Assembly (NCBI GenBank): GCA_015066345.1
Contig: SVOQ01000009.1
Coordinates: forward strand, 1-64,000
Direction of reading: 5' to 3'
DNA: 64,000 bases
From: Oscillospiraceae bacterium
Lineage (GTDB): Bacteria > Bacillota > Clostridia > Oscillospirales > Acutalibacteraceae
Part shown: piece after piece, positions 41,597 to 50,666 of the stretch
Numbering within the stretch: the first letter of the stretch is position 1
Layout: each line of letters opens with the position of its first letter
Program-made: the position numbers and the translations under genes
The notes under the pieces: model-generated
The model's database searches: none
Seen by the model: only the letters and a program-made list of their open reading frames with translations
Told to the model about the DNA's origin: nothing

Positions 41597-41627
41597 AGGA
41601 TTTTATTCCTTTCATTATTGTAGGAGA

Positions 41628-41858
41628 TTACTTCTTTTTCTCCTTTTTTGGGGGTACGGGGTCAACGCCTCCGGGAAAAAGAATATTGCATCGCATCAGT
41701 CTTAATATTGCGTAAATCGAGCCTTTAATTACACCGTGAATCTGCAGACATTGCAGTGCATACTCCGAACAGGTGGGGTAAAAACGGCAACGGGGACCAA
41801 AAAGGGGCGAAATACGACGTTGATAAAATCTTATGATTGCAATCAAAGCATTTTTCAT
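41628..41858 (-). CDS. yidD: Membrane protein insertion efficiency factor YidD
   Basis: A 76-residue YidD with the family pattern FYQRRISPLFGPRCRFYPTCSEYALQCLQIHG and LFPGGVDPVP, plus a Lys-rich tail. It assists YidC. Its start overlaps the end of rnpA by 4 bp, the usual translational coupling. Confidence 0.96.
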   Translation of the reverse strand: MKNALIAIIRFYQRRISPLFGPRCRFYPTCSEYALQCLQIHGVIKGSIYAILRLMRCNILFPGGVDPVPPKKEKKK

Positions 41859-42208
41859 AAGTTTTCACTCTCGCTTTTAAGCATACCTTTTTCGGCAAAT
41901 ATTCTACGCATTATTTCAGCAAGACGAGTGCTTTTAACATACTTCGTCTTAGAACGGGCTACTATAACAATATCGTAGCAGGGCGAAACATCACCGCAAA
42001 CACTTCTGAAAGCCTCTCTCAAAAGTCTTCTGGAGCGGTTACGTTCAACCGCGTTACCGATTTTTTTACTTGTAGTTATACCAATACGGCAAATTCCCGC
42101 GTGGTTCTTTGAGTAATAAACAACCAACGCAGGATCAGTAACTGTTTTGCCCCTATTATATAACCGACGAAAATCGGAATTGCTTTTCAGCGTGACGAAG
42201 TCTGACAC
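41855..42208 (-). CDS. rnpA: Ribonuclease P protein component
   Basis: A 117-residue RnpA with the family RNR signature (KKIGNAVERNRSRRLLREAFR, ~48-68). It is the protein subunit of RNase P for tRNA 5' maturation. The start is a GTG at 42208, with AAGGAG 6 nt upstream. A small hairpin CGGGT-TAAC-ACCCG lies between rpmH and this site. Confidence 0.96.
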   Translation of the reverse strand: MSDFVTLKSNSDFRRLYNRGKTVTDPALVVYYSKNHAGICRIGITTSKKIGNAVERNRSRRLLREAFRSVCGDVSPCYDIVIVARSKTKYVKSTRLAEIMRRIFAEKGMLKSESENL

Positions 42209-42248
42209 ATTATTCTCCTTCGGGTGTTAACCCGACAGTCAATAGACC

Positions 42249-42383
42249 TTAGTATGTGAGCTGCTTTCTGCCTTTTTTACGACGACGAGCGAGCACCTTA
42301 CGGCCGTTTCTGTCTGCCATTCTTTTACGGAAACCGTGTTCCATCTTTCTGTGTCTTTTTTTGGGCTGATAAGTTCTTTTCAT
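42249..42383 (-). CDS. rpmH: 50S ribosomal protein L34
   Basis: A 44-residue L34: [20 protein letters not shown] opens it and [12 protein letters not shown] closes it, a near-invariant family sequence. GGAG lies upstream of the ATG at 42383. First gene of the rnpA/yidC cluster; in most Firmicutes dnaA and oriC lie on its other side, but not here. Confidence 0.97.
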   Translation of the reverse strand: MKRTYQPKKRHRKMEHGFRKRMADRNGRKVLARRRKKGRKQLTY

Positions 42384-42496
42384 TTTTCGTTACTCCATTC
42401 TATATATTCAGGTAGTATTTACGAGGAAGTTGTAGAAGTAGTAGTAAATTTAAAACCTGTATTTTATAAATTCACAACAAGACAGTTGCACATTGC

Positions 42497-42525
42497 ATTA
42501 TATAAAAATTCCAACAAAAAGTCAA
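42497..42525 (-). promoter_or_regulatory. Promoter of rpmH cluster
   Basis: Minus strand: TTGACT (42525-42520), 17-nt spacer, TATAAT (42502-42497). Confidence 0.8.
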
Positions 42526-42675
42526 TACCATTACTAAAACAAAAAAACATGCTTTTTTTACGCAAATAATAAGCACATTGCACATTACTGACAAAATTTA
42601 TTCGTATAATAAGCCAATATAAAAACCTTCTTAAAAGTTGTATAGTAATTATGTAAATATGTAGGAGGTGTCCTT

Positions 42676-44091
42676 ATGAAACGTTTTTTTAAAATATTGG
42701 CTATAACTGTGGCATTCATTATGACTGTTTTACCAACTGTTTCTTTTGCCGCAACCTCTATTGAAGGCAAGGATTATGTTATGGACAGTTGTTATGAAAA
42801 TGTTGATTGGGACAATTGGAAAGCATACAAAGTTCAACTTCATTGCCACACAAATGCAAGTGACGGTTATCTTACCGTAAAAGAGGTAGTACAAAAAAGC
42901 TATGATTTAGGTTATGACGCAGTTGCCATAACTGACCACGGCACAATTAACAAGGGTTGGAATAACGAGCCCGACCTTATCCCCATTGTACGACTTGTAA
43001 AATATGAACGCACCGAACTTGCCGACATTATTCCCCTCACTCAAGAAGAATATGACTCATATATCAACGGTACAGCACCCACAACAAATGGTACTGTTCG
43101 TGAAAACGGTATGATTGACGTACCTCAAGGTATTGAACTTAATGCGGCTACACCTGTTGCAGACTGCCATCTTACAGGTTACTATTGCGATTACGGTCAG
43201 GGTTTACTTGGTGTGTACGGTGACTACGAAACGCCCTCCAAAGGCGTTAAAGACGCAGGCGGTATCTCTATGTTATCCCACGTAGGTGAGTATGTTTATC
43301 CCGATAAGGATTCCGAAAACTATGTAGGTCAGCCTGTTGATGAGTATTATGTAAACAAGTTCTCCAGACTTTTCCTTGATAATGCAGGTTCATCAGTGGG
43401 TATAGGAATCAACAGTGCAACCGATGCACACACCCGTTGCGACAGAATCCTTTATGATAGTATTCTTCAAAAGACCATTCCTTACGGTGTTGTTCCCTGG
43501 GGTTTCACATTCTCCGACTCCCACGACGAACAATCGCTCAATAACGCATACACAATGCACTATATGCCCGACATTTCCAACAATGATTTAAGATACAGTA
43601 TGGAAACCGGTACATTTTTTGCGGTTTCACATTTCTCAAATGGTGTTGAACTTAACGGTATGAGAGAAATGCCCGAATACATCGAAGAGGAAGTAGACGC
43701 ATATTCCAACGAAACTCCCCTTGTAACAAAAATCGAAATTGACGAAGAACACGATACAATCAGTATTGAAGGCGAAAATTTCGATACAATAACATGGGTT
43801 TCAGACGGTCAGGTACTTAAGCGTAGCGGTATAGAGGACGCAACCATAGACCTTGACGATTTCAAGAATGTTGGTTGTTACATTCGTTTTTATATTACCG
43901 GTGAACACGGTATATGCTATTCACAACCAATTGTTATTCACGAAAATAATGTTATTCTCGAAAGCCCGGAAGTTCCTCACACAAGAGACATTTCAACATT
44001 CCTTCGTACTCTTGTAACATTCCTTGATATTCTTTTCTTCCAGAATAGCGAATTCATTGATATCTTCAAAGAAGTAGCTCTCGGCTATTAA
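42676..44091 (+). CDS. Secreted PHP-domain protein
   Basis: A 471-residue protein with a signal peptide (~1-25, ending VSFAATS) and a PHP-type metallophosphoesterase domain. Metal motifs are HCHTNASDG (~56-64) and AITDHGT (~86); further His residues follow (LSHVGEY, SDSHDE). PHP domains hydrolyse phosphoesters with two or three metals. After residue ~350 comes a small beta-domain and a hydrophobic/amphipathic tail (FLRTLVTFLDILFF) that may touch the membrane. GGAGGTG precedes the ATG. Substrate unknown. Confidence 0.85.
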   Translation: MKRFFKILAITVAFIMTVLPTVSFAATSIEGKDYVMDSCYENVDWDNWKAYKVQLHCHTNASDGYLTVKEVVQKSYDLGYDAVAITDHGTINKGWNNEPDLIPIVRLVKYERTELADIIPLTQEEYDSYINGTAPTTNGTVRENGMIDVPQGIELNAATPVADCHLTGYYCDYGQGLLGVYGDYETPSKGVKDAGGISMLSHVGEYVYPDKDSENYVGQPVDEYYVNKFSRLFLDNAGSSVGIGINSATDAHTRCDRILYDSILQKTIPYGVVPWGFTFSDSHDEQSLNNAYTMHYMPDISNNDLRYSMETGTFFAVSHFSNGVELNGMREMPEYIEEEVDAYSNETPLVTKIEIDEEHDTISIEGENFDTITWVSDGQVLKRSGIEDATIDLDDFKNVGCYIRFYITGEHGICYSQPIVIHENNVILESPEVPHTRDISTFLRTLVTFLDILFFQNSEFIDIFKEVALGY

Positions 44092-44106
44092 TTTCTGAAT
44101 AAACCT

Positions 44107-44137
44107 AAGGCGATGCCATAGTGCATCGCCTTTTTTC
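44107..44137 (+). terminator. Terminator of PHP gene
   Basis: AAGGCGATG pairs with CATCGCCTT around an 8-nt loop, then TTTT. Confidence 0.9.
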
Positions 44138-44144
44138 GTTTTTA

Positions 44145-44348
44145 AAAAAGAGTGCCGAAAACTCGACACTCTGAATGTTTGTAAGATTTTTTCGAGATGT
44201 ATGCAGATTTCTGATTTTATGAACCCGAAGCGTATCAAGATACGTGAGATAAATAAAAAAACAGAGACCTGTCTCCAAGTCTCTGTATCGTATTTTTTGT
44301 TTGTAGTGTGCAGATTTTTTGCTTTAGGTGACCCGAAGCGTATCAAGA
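44145..44348. repeat. 204-bp tandem repeat, copy 1
   Basis: Direct repeat, period 204 bp (AGTGCC at 44151 and 44355). Each copy holds two terminator-like hairpins (AGAGTG..CACTCT; ACAGAGAC..GTCTCTGT) and two CCCGAAGCGTATCAAG blocks. Non-coding. Confidence 0.88.
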
Positions 44349-44552
44349 AAAAAGAGTGCCGAAAACTCGACACTCTAAATGTTTGTAAGATTTTTTCGAG
44401 ATGTATGCAGATTTCTGATTTTATGAACCCGAAGCGTATCAAGATACGTGAGATAAATAAAAAAACAGAGACCTGTCTCCAAGTCTCTGTATCGTATTTT
44501 TTGTTTGTAGTGTGCAGATTTTTTGCTTTAGGTGACCCGAAGCGTATCAAGA
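44349..44552. repeat. 204-bp tandem repeat, copy 2
   Basis: Differs from copy 1 at about one base (CTCTG/CTCTA after the first hairpin). It continues into ATACGCGAGTTGGGTC, which completes a hairpin (GACCC..GCGTATC-AA-GATACGC..GGGTC) that copy 1 lacks. Confidence 0.88.
44460..44500. terminator. Terminator of rpsF-ssb-rpsR operon (also in copy 1)
   Basis: ACAGAGAC (44465-44472) pairs with GTCTCTGT (44483-44490), with Ts on both strands. The duplicate lies 204 bp to the left, at 44261-44286. Confidence 0.75.
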
Positions 44553-44604
44553 TACGCGAGTTGGGTCGCATAAAGCGAAAAAGATGTGCGCTACGGACAA
44601 AAAA

Positions 44605-44850
44605 TTAGTCTGCTGTGTAGGGAAGAAGAGCTATCATTCTTGCTCTCTTAATAGCAGTAGTGAGCTCTCTCTGATGGTATGCACATGTACCTGTTACACG
44701 GCGGGGAAGGATTTTTGCTCTGTCGGATGTATAACGACGAAGTTTAGCAGCATCCTTATAGTCAATTTTTTCAACCTTCTCAACACAGAAAGCGCAAACT
44801 TTTTTGCGGCCTTTTTTGTTGGGACGGCGATCGCTTTTATCGTATGCCAT
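44605..44850 (-). CDS. rpsR: 30S ribosomal protein S18
   Basis: An 81-residue S18 with the family core ([20 protein letters not shown], then [14 protein letters not shown]). It keeps CAFC near the N-terminus and the Cys in TGTC, so it may be a zinc-binding (C+) form. AGGAGG precedes the ATG. Last gene of rpsF-ssb-rpsR; S6 and S18 pair in the ribosome. Confidence 0.97.
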   Translation of the reverse strand: MAYDKSDRRPNKKGRKKVCAFCVEKVEKIDYKDAAKLRRYTSDRAKILPRRVTGTCAYHQRELTTAIKRARMIALLPYTAD

Positions 44851-44874
44851 AATTATATTTTCCTCCTGTTAGAA

Positions 44875-45306
44875 TCAGAACGGCAAGTCATCGTCATCAG
44901 CAACTGTGGCGAAATCATCTATGCTGCCGTTAGAGAAAGATGTAGCAGCTGTTTCGGTAGCTCTGGGAGCTGCACCGGTTGAAGACTCATTTTTAGAACC
45001 GCAGAAACTTACGTTATCGGCAATAATCTCAAATGTTGAACGTTTAATACCGTCTTTCTCATAAGAACCGGTCTGAATAGCGCCCTGAACGGCAATCATA
45101 GAACCTTTTGAGAAATATCTTGTTACAAACTCAGCAGTCTGACGCCATGCAACAACGTTGATGAAGTCGGCTTTTCTTTCTTCACCGGCTTTAACATAGC
45201 CACGGTCAACCGCAACAGTAAATCTTGTAACAGAAACACCTGAGGGAGTCTGGCGAAGTTCGGGATCGGCAGTAAGTCTGCCCATAATAACTGCGCAATT
45301 AAGCAT
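44875..45306 (-). CDS. ssb: Single-stranded DNA-binding protein
   Basis: A 143-residue SSB: OB-fold (MLNCAVIMGRLTADPELRQTPSGVSVTRFTVAVDR) and a Gly/Ser/Thr tail ending in DDDLPF, the conserved acidic tip that recruits repair proteins. Middle gene of the rpsF-ssb-rpsR operon. Confidence 0.97.
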   Translation of the reverse strand: MLNCAVIMGRLTADPELRQTPSGVSVTRFTVAVDRGYVKAGEERKADFINVVAWRQTAEFVTRYFSKGSMIAVQGAIQTGSYEKDGIKRSTFEIIADNVSFCGSKNESSTGAAPRATETAATSFSNGSIDDFATVADDDDLPF

Positions 45307-45318
45307 CTTTCACACCTC

Positions 45319-45600
45319 TTATTTTTTAATTACCATTGAACGAAGAACGCCGTCGGTGATACCGAGAACACGCTCAAGTTCTGCAGGGAAACCAGCTTCG
45401 CAAGTGTGGTTATAGAGAACATAGTAACCATCTTCTTCGTCGTTGATGAGATATGCAAGTCTACGCTTACCCCACTCGTCAACGCTGTCGACAGTACCGT
45501 TCTTTTCCATCATTGCTTTGAACTTTTCAGCGAGAGTTTTAGCTGCCTCTTCACCGTTTGCTAAAGAGAAAACAATGATTGTTTCGTAACTGTTTGACAT
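45319..45600 (-). CDS. rpsF: 30S ribosomal protein S6
   Basis: A 93-residue S6 (SYETIIVFSLANGEE.., WGKRRLAYLINDEEDGYYVLYNH). AAGGAGGTG precedes the ATG at 45600; a start three codons earlier lies on that site. First gene of the operon, with a strong promoter and structured leader upstream. Confidence 0.97.
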   Translation of the reverse strand: MSNSYETIIVFSLANGEEAAKTLAEKFKAMMEKNGTVDSVDEWGKRRLAYLINDEEDGYYVLYNHTCEAGFPAELERVLGITDGVLRSMVIKK

Positions 45601-45614
45601 CGTTCGCACCTCCT

Positions 45615-45690
45615 TATGGACTCCGGCTCTTATAGATATCGATTTAAGAGCAAGGAAATAATCGCCGCGGACACACCGCGACGATTACGA
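45615..45690 (-). promoter_or_regulatory. Possible S6/S18 autoregulatory leader
   Basis: Two hairpins lie in the 5' leader: AATCGTCGCGG / CCGCGGCGATT (45686-45660) and GCTCTTA / TAAGAGC followed by CGG (45651-45623). Known rpsF leaders bind the S6:S18 pair through a hairpin with a CCG element; a CCG-bearing stem is present, but the match is only by eye. Confidence 0.45.
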
Positions 45691-45719
45691 ATTATAACAC
45701 TATTCAAACAATAAGTCAA
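45691..45719 (-). promoter_or_regulatory. Promoter of rpsF operon
   Basis: Minus strand: TTGACT (45719-45714), 17-nt spacer, TATAAT (45696-45691). It lies 12 bp past the stop codon of the lipase-like gene. Confidence 0.85.
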
Positions 45720-45731
45720 GTCTTTTATTAA

Positions 45732-47679
45732 TTATTTCAAAAGCAAGCCTATACCCAACTGGTCAAGCAATGCCATAAACCACTCATATATAAAACTTAC
45801 AATATTCGAAAGACCGGTATTTACGAGTATTTCGTCCGTATCTTCACCAATAGCATTTTTAAAACCGATAACATAATCTGCATCAACAAAGGGATTTTCC
45901 TCGTCATAAACAACTGCGGGACCGTTCATTATCTTAAAGTTGCATACCCTCTCGCCTATGAGAGATGTTGTATTATCAACCATTTCATAATTAACTTTAA
46001 CCTGCATAAGTGCATTGCTTACCTGGGGAATTTTACCTGTAAGTTGAACCTTAATCTCCTTACCGGGTTGTATTTCCTTCATACCCATTGTATGTGCCAC
46101 AAGGTCCGCACCTGCAAAAATAACAGAAGTTACTTTAACAGGATAATTATGAGAAAGATTTTTAATAATTATATAATCATCCTGAGAACCCACAAAACCT
46201 TCTGCACTCTTATCAAATCTTACTGAAACGGCATAGTTTGTATTAGTGGATTCGTGGAACTGAGGATACTCAGGGTTGGAGTGAACATTTACAATTTCAT
46301 CCGTAAGAAGATTTTTTAATGCAAGACTTCTCGAATAGGGGTCATGGAAGGTCATTCCGTGGAAAAGACCATAAACATACCATGTGTTTTCAGGAAGATA
46401 TGCTGTGGATGCATCAACCTCAAAGGAGGGTGAAACGTGGTCATGAGCGGGGTCTGAACACATTGAGCCAACACCCGTATAACCATCATTGAAACGTTCA
46501 CCATAAGCAGCACAAATAGCACCTGTGGAATCCGCTACTCTTATAAGAGCATCGCCGTTAGTTCTTAGACCACTGACACAAGGAACATCAGTACCTGCAA
46601 TTATTGAAATATTTATACCGTAATCATTGACGCACTTCTGAAGATTGGTATGGAAATTAGCCATAATATCATAATGGACCATATCGGTTTTCGCGATTAT
46701 TGCTGCACTTTCAACGGGGTCGAGCCTTTCCGCTTTCAACTCATCATAATATTCAAGGGGTATAAAATCCCATATACTTCCCCAATAACCCGCTACATTA
46801 TATATGTATGGAAGTGCGTGTTTAACAACTTCATCGAGGAAGCCCAATTGTTGAGCCTCAAGAAGCCACTCATATTTACCATCCGCATCAAAACCGTGTT
46901 CCAGATAATGCACTATCATATATTCATCAATTGCAACATCACCCGTCATAAGGTCAAGGGCAAGACCTGCACCGCCAATAGCCGGAACGGTAAGCACTGC
47001 ATTATCAACATCCTGCTTATATCCGAAAAGAGAAAGATATACCGCCGAAACCTGACCGCCATGGGATACTGCAATAATATTGACCTTATCTTTACCTGTA
47101 TATTCTTTCACTTTTTGAATATACTCATCAAGACCAACAGCACAATCATAGACACTCTGTCGCCAGTCGTTGGTATAGAAAAACATATTTTCTTCACCTA
47201 CGTACTCGGCAATTTCGTATGAAATTTTATCTTCGTTTATATACTCAAGAGGAAGTCCATTGTCAAGAATATATTTCATATTCGTTTCTTCGATAGACGT
47301 ATTTTCCACCTGAATATTGTATTTACTTGTACCGTCGGGGTTTATTTTCATATATTCGAGCTCGGCTTCGATTTCTTCGCCAAGTGTCTCACCCAAATAT
47401 TGAGCATCACCTTTAGCGGTAAGAACAAGACCTTTACCCAAATCATATATACGATTTATAACTCTGTTTAAAACGGAGTTCATATCAAGACCCCAAATTC
47501 TTGTTCTCTCGCCGTTTTCATCAACGCGAACAAGTTCGGAGCTACTGTAACCCGCAACCATTATAACGGGGTAATCACTGATTGCACCCTCAAACTGAAC
47601 TGCCGCACCTACAGTTGTAACAAAAACTGAGCACAGAAGAACTATACTAAGAATTAAGGATAAACTTTTTTTAAACATA
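45732..47679 (-). CDS. Secreted lipase-like alpha/beta-hydrolase
   Basis: A 648-residue secreted protein: signal peptide (~1-27, ending VGAAVQ), then an alpha/beta-hydrolase core like lecithin:cholesterol acyltransferase/lipases (PVIMVAGYSSSELVRV near the start; nucleophile motif VSHGGQ at ~202, with Ser). Catalytic Asp and His candidates lie further on (DHVSP region; LFHGMTFHDPYS). After ~440 a beta-sandwich (FDKSAEGFVGSQDDYIIIKNLSHNYPV) and a short hydrophobic amphipathic C-terminus (IVSFIYEWFMALLDQLGIGLL). The ATG at 47679 has AAGGAG 8 nt upstream. Single gene with its own promoter. Confidence 0.8.
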
Positions 47680-47715
47680 CCGTACACTCCTTTTAAAAAA
47701 GTACCATATATGGCG

Positions 47716-47744
47716 ATTATAACAATGGTATGTTAAATTTTCAA
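47716..47744 (-). promoter_or_regulatory. Promoter of lipase-like gene
   Basis: Minus strand: TTGAAA (47744-47739), 17-nt spacer, TATAAT (47721-47716). Confidence 0.7.
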
Positions 47745-47800
47745 TAAAAAATCAAATTATTTATTACAAAAAGAAAGCTATATTCTTAGCAAATTTACAT

Positions 47801-47836
47801 AAAAAACAGTCACAAGGTGTTTTAAAACCCTGTGAC
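47801..47836 (-). terminator. Terminator of ABC transporter operon
   Basis: GTCACAGGG and CCTTGTGAC (47836-47809) pair, followed on the minus strand by TGTTTTTT. Confidence 0.85.
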
Positions 47837-47843
47837 CGTAAAA

Positions 47844-48623
47844 TTAATCTTCGAATTTAGATATAAATGCTTTGGTTCTTTCGGATTTAGGATTATCGAA
47901 AACCTCCTCAGGTGTACCCGCCTCTTCAATAACGCCGTTATCCATAAAAATAACCTTTGAAGAAACCGCCTTTGCAAAGGACATTTCATGAGTAACAATA
48001 ACCATTGTTACGTTTTCCTCCGCAAGACCTTTTATAACTTTAAGAATTTCACCTGTAAGCTCAGGGTCGAGAGCGGATGTAGGCTCGTCAAAGAACAAAA
48101 CCTTAGGCTCCATAATCAACGCTCTGGCAATGGAAACACGTTGTTTCTGTCCGCCTGAAAGTTCGCAGGGATAGTTGTTTATCTTTTCCAAAAGACCAAC
48201 TTTACCTAAAAGAACTTTTGCCTTTTCCTCAATTTCTGCAACAATCTGCCTCTTGTTGTGCTTATAATCTTCCCTTTCTTTTGCGAGAAGTTTAGCCGCA
48301 AGAGTTACATTATCGAGAACATTGTATTGGGGAAAAAGGTGAAAATCCTGAAAAACAAGGCCAACAAGAAGTTGTCTTTTGCGTTTTTCGGCGGCGGTTT
48401 CTTTTTTGATTTTCTCATCAAAGAAAACATTTCCCGCAACATTTATATAGCCACTATCGGCAGTTTCAAGTTGGTTTATACAACGAAGAATAGTTGTTTT
48501 ACCGCTACCGGATGAACCGATAATACTTAAAACTTCACCCTCTTCAAGAGTAAAACTGACACCCTTTAAAACCTCGGTTTTTCCGAAGCTTTTTTTCAAA
48601 TCTTTTACTTCAAGTATTGACAT
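47844..48623 (-). CDS. Polar amino-acid ABC transporter ATP-binding protein
   Basis: A 259-residue ATPase of the GlnQ type. Walker A GSSGSGKT (36-43), Q-loop [10 protein letters not shown], signature LSGGQKQR, Walker [14 protein letters not shown] and the switch His in VTHEMSF are all present. It powers amino-acid uptake with the permease and binding protein encoded just upstream. It follows the permease by 20 bp and ends at a terminator. Confidence 0.96.
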   Translation of the reverse strand: MSILEVKDLKKSFGKTEVLKGVSFTLEEGEVLSIIGSSGSGKTTILRCINQLETADSGYINVAGNVFFDEKIKKETAAEKRKRQLLVGLVFQDFHLFPQYNVLDNVTLAAKLLAKEREDYKHNKRQIVAEIEEKAKVLLGKVGLLEKINNYPCELSGGQKQRVSIARALIMEPKVLFFDEPTSALDPELTGEILKVIKGLAEENVTMVIVTHEMSFAKAVSSKVIFMDNGVIEEAGTPEEVFDNPKSERTKAFISKFED

Positions 48624-48643
48624 ATAAAAAGCTCCTTTCCCCT

Positions 48644-49354
48644 TTAGGTCTTATAGTAATCAAGTTTCTTCTCAATTTTACCGAAAATAACAGTAAGCAA
48701 GCCATTGAATGCAAGATAGAAAATACCTGTTGCAAGTAAGGGCCACAACAAACCATTAAGTTTAATGAATACTTCGCCCGCCCAGATAAGTTCATAAATT
48801 GAAATAACTCTTGCAAGAGAGGTATCCTTAACAAGCGTAATTATTTCGTTACTCATGGGTGGAAGAATTCTCTTAACCACCTGCATTAAAACAACTTTAA
48901 AGAACGCTTGTGTTTTAGTCATACCGAGAACCTGACAAGCCTCGTACTGTCCTTTTGAAATACTTTCGATACCGCCACGATAGATTTCAGAAAAATAACA
49001 AGCATAATTTAATGAGAATGACACGATAACCGCAACGAATCTGTCCATAACGTGCCAGGTAGCCATCCACTCAATAAAAAAGTTGGGATTTTCAATCCCC
49101 TGCGCCCATGTAGCAAGAAGACCCGGACCGTAGAATATAACAATAAGTTGAAGCACCAAAGGTGTTCCTCTTATAACCGCAACAAGGGTCTTAACCGCAA
49201 ATTTCAAAGGTTTGAACTTGCTCATAGAACCAAAACTGAGTACTAATCCCGCAGGTAACGATATAAGAAGTGTTAAGAAAAATATTTCTAAGGTTACCAC
49301 GAAACCATCCGCAAGTCGCGGAATGACAGTCTCTAATATTTCTCGTTCAAACAT
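48644..49354 (-). CDS. Amino-acid ABC transporter permease
   Basis: A 236-residue inner-membrane permease of the His/Glu/Gln/Arg family: an N-terminal helix ([23 protein letters not shown]), the PLVLQL motif, and the EAA loop ([29 protein letters not shown]) that touches the ATPase. Middle gene of the operon; a hairpin at 49380-49413 separates it from the binding-protein gene. Confidence 0.95.
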   Translation of the reverse strand: MFEREILETVIPRLADGFVVTLEIFFLTLLISLPAGLVLSFGSMSKFKPLKFAVKTLVAVIRGTPLVLQLIVIFYGPGLLATWAQGIENPNFFIEWMATWHVMDRFVAVIVSFSLNYACYFSEIYRGGIESISKGQYEACQVLGMTKTQAFFKVVLMQVVKRILPPMSNEIITLVKDTSLARVISIYELIWAGEVFIKLNGLLWPLLATGIFYLAFNGLLTVIFGKIEKKLDYYKT

Positions 49355-49379
49355 AGAATTTTCTCCATTTTACGCAACA

Positions 49380-49413
49380 TTACGGCAGAGTGCCGTAAAG
49401 CCCTCTGCCGTAA
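49380..49413 (-). terminator. Intercistronic hairpin after binding-protein gene
   Basis: TTACGGCAGAG pairs with CTCTGCCGTAA (11 bp, 12-nt loop) without a T-run. Such hairpins usually stabilise the upstream mRNA, giving more binding protein than permease. Confidence 0.7.
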
Positions 49414-49434
49414 GTTATTAAATTAACTCAAAAA

Positions 49435-50259
49435 TTACTCAGCAAGAGTAAGGTTGTATTTCTTTGCGAGTGCATCAAGTGTACCGTCAGCTTTGAGTTC
49501 GTTGATAATCTTCTGAACTTCATCAGCTGTATCAGCACCTTTTCTGAAACCGATACCATAGAATTCCTCAGAAAGAGAACCTGTATATGTGAGAGCTTCG
49601 TAATCTGTGCCTTCACCAGTCATAGCCTTAGCCATTGTGATGTCGATAACACAAGCATCAACTGCACCTGACTGAACTTCAAGAAGAGCATCAGCCTGAG
49701 CTTTTACGGGAACTGCATTAAGTTTTAATGCAACAACTTCTTTTTCACCTGCAGAACCGCTTTCAACAGCAATGTCTGCATCCTTTAAATCTTCAGCAGT
49801 TTTATATTTTTCTGCATTTTCTGCTTTTGTTACGATTACCTGTGCGTTAACAACATAGGGGTCGCTGATTGACATAGCACCTTTAAGTTCGTCTGTGATT
49901 GTCATACCGTTCCATACACAGTCGATTGTCTTAGAGTCAAGTTCGTTAACTTTCATACCCCAGTCAGCAATAATAAAGAATTCTGCTTCAACACCAAGTT
50001 TCTCACAAACTGCTTCAGCAAATTCTGTATCGAAACCAACAAGTTTGTCGCCCTCATAGTAGTTCATAGGTGCATACTCTGTGATACCGATAACCATTTT
50101 GCCTTTTTCTTTGATGTAAGCAAGGTCGGAAGTTTCTGTAGCAGGAGCTTTTGTTGTTTCATCGTTTTTTGCAGGTTCATTGCCGCAAGCTGCGAATGCG
50201 CAAACAACACCGCAAACGAGAACAATGCTCATTACGATAGCTAAAATTTTCTTTTTCAT
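49435..50259 (-). CDS. Amino-acid ABC transporter substrate-binding lipoprotein
   Basis: A 274-residue family-3 solute-binding protein. Lipoprotein signal: MKKKILAIVMSIVLVCGVVCAFAAC with Cys as the lipid site, then a Thr/Lys spacer. The binding fold is typical (MVIGITEYAPMNYYEGDKLVGFDTEFAEAV; VESGSAGEKEV; YGIGFRKGADT). It captures a polar amino acid, identity not readable. GGAGG sets the ATG at 50259. Confidence 0.95.
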   Translation of the reverse strand: MKKKILAIVMSIVLVCGVVCAFAACGNEPAKNDETTKAPATETSDLAYIKEKGKMVIGITEYAPMNYYEGDKLVGFDTEFAEAVCEKLGVEAEFFIIADWGMKVNELDSKTIDCVWNGMTITDELKGAMSISDPYVVNAQVIVTKAENAEKYKTAEDLKDADIAVESGSAGEKEVVALKLNAVPVKAQADALLEVQSGAVDACVIDITMAKAMTGEGTDYEALTYTGSLSEEFYGIGFRKGADTADEVQKIINELKADGTLDALAKKYNLTLAE

Positions 50260-50274
50260 AATTGTTTCCTCCAT

Positions 50275-50291
50275 AGCGGAAATACACCGCT
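50275..50291 (-). other. Small hairpin before ribosome site
   Basis: AGCGG and CCGCT separated by 7 nt, directly upstream of the ATGGAGG context of the binding-protein gene. Could affect translation start; function not shown. Confidence 0.4.
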
Positions 50292-50308
50292 TTTTATTTT
50301 GTGGTGGT

Positions 50309-50337
50309 ATTTTAGCACTTTAACGCGCTAAAGTAAA
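50309..50337 (-). promoter_or_regulatory. Promoter of ABC operon with operator-like palindrome
   Basis: Minus strand: TTTACT (50337-50332), 17-nt spacer, TAAAAT (50314-50309). Inside the spacer lies the near-palindrome CTTTAACGCGCTAAAG (50318-50333), a likely repressor site. Confidence 0.65.
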
Positions 50338-50459
50338 GAGTTTTTTTGAAAAATGTTGATGTTTGTATATTGTGCCATATACACATTCAACAATAGCACC
50401 GTTGTTTGTATAATTACACCAATCAGCATCACATTAAAATTGATATACTTTATCTAAAC

Positions 50460-50479
50460 GGTACGCATAGATGCGTACC
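50460..50479. other. Isolated hairpin
   Basis: GGTACGCA-TAGA-TGCGTACC, an 8-bp perfect stem with no T-run, between the ABC promoter and the dispersed repeat at 50518. Confidence 0.5.
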
Positions 50480-50517
50480 TTACTGTTGTTCTATCTAACT
50501 GAAGAATAATGGTAAGA

Positions 50518-50660
50518 GAACTACCCACCACCCCGCCTACGGCGGTGTCCCCCTCCCTATCCGCCAAGGCGGACAGGGATGATAAGCTTTCGTGTTACAA
50601 CTACTCAATCTATAATCGGCACGAAGTGCCCCTTAACTCCTCATTCCTCACTCCTCATTC
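50518..50660 (-). repeat. Dispersed intergenic repeat, diverged copy
   Basis: Read on the minus strand it runs AGGAATGAG.., GGGGCACTTCGTGCCGATTATA, a hairpin GGGAGGGGGACACCG, and ends GGTGGTGGGTAGTTCT. The same order is seen in 7790-8020. The centre is different, so it is an older or distinct copy. Confidence 0.65.
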
Positions 50661-50666
50661 CTAATT

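Noticed and set aside
42384..42675. Possible oriC upstream of rpmH
   Set aside because: No DnaA-box cluster, no AT-rich 13-mers and no dnaA gene are seen.
44533..44566. Hairpin GACCC..GCGTATC-AA-GATACGC..GGGTC as terminator
   Set aside because: Strong stem but no T-run on either side; the neighbouring ACAGAGAC stem is the better terminator.
43993..44571. 192-codon open frame on the minus strand with repeated ILIRFGSPKAKNLHTT
   Set aside because: It runs through terminator hairpins and the tandem duplication; the peptide repeat just follows the 204-bp DNA repeat, and there is no ribosome site.
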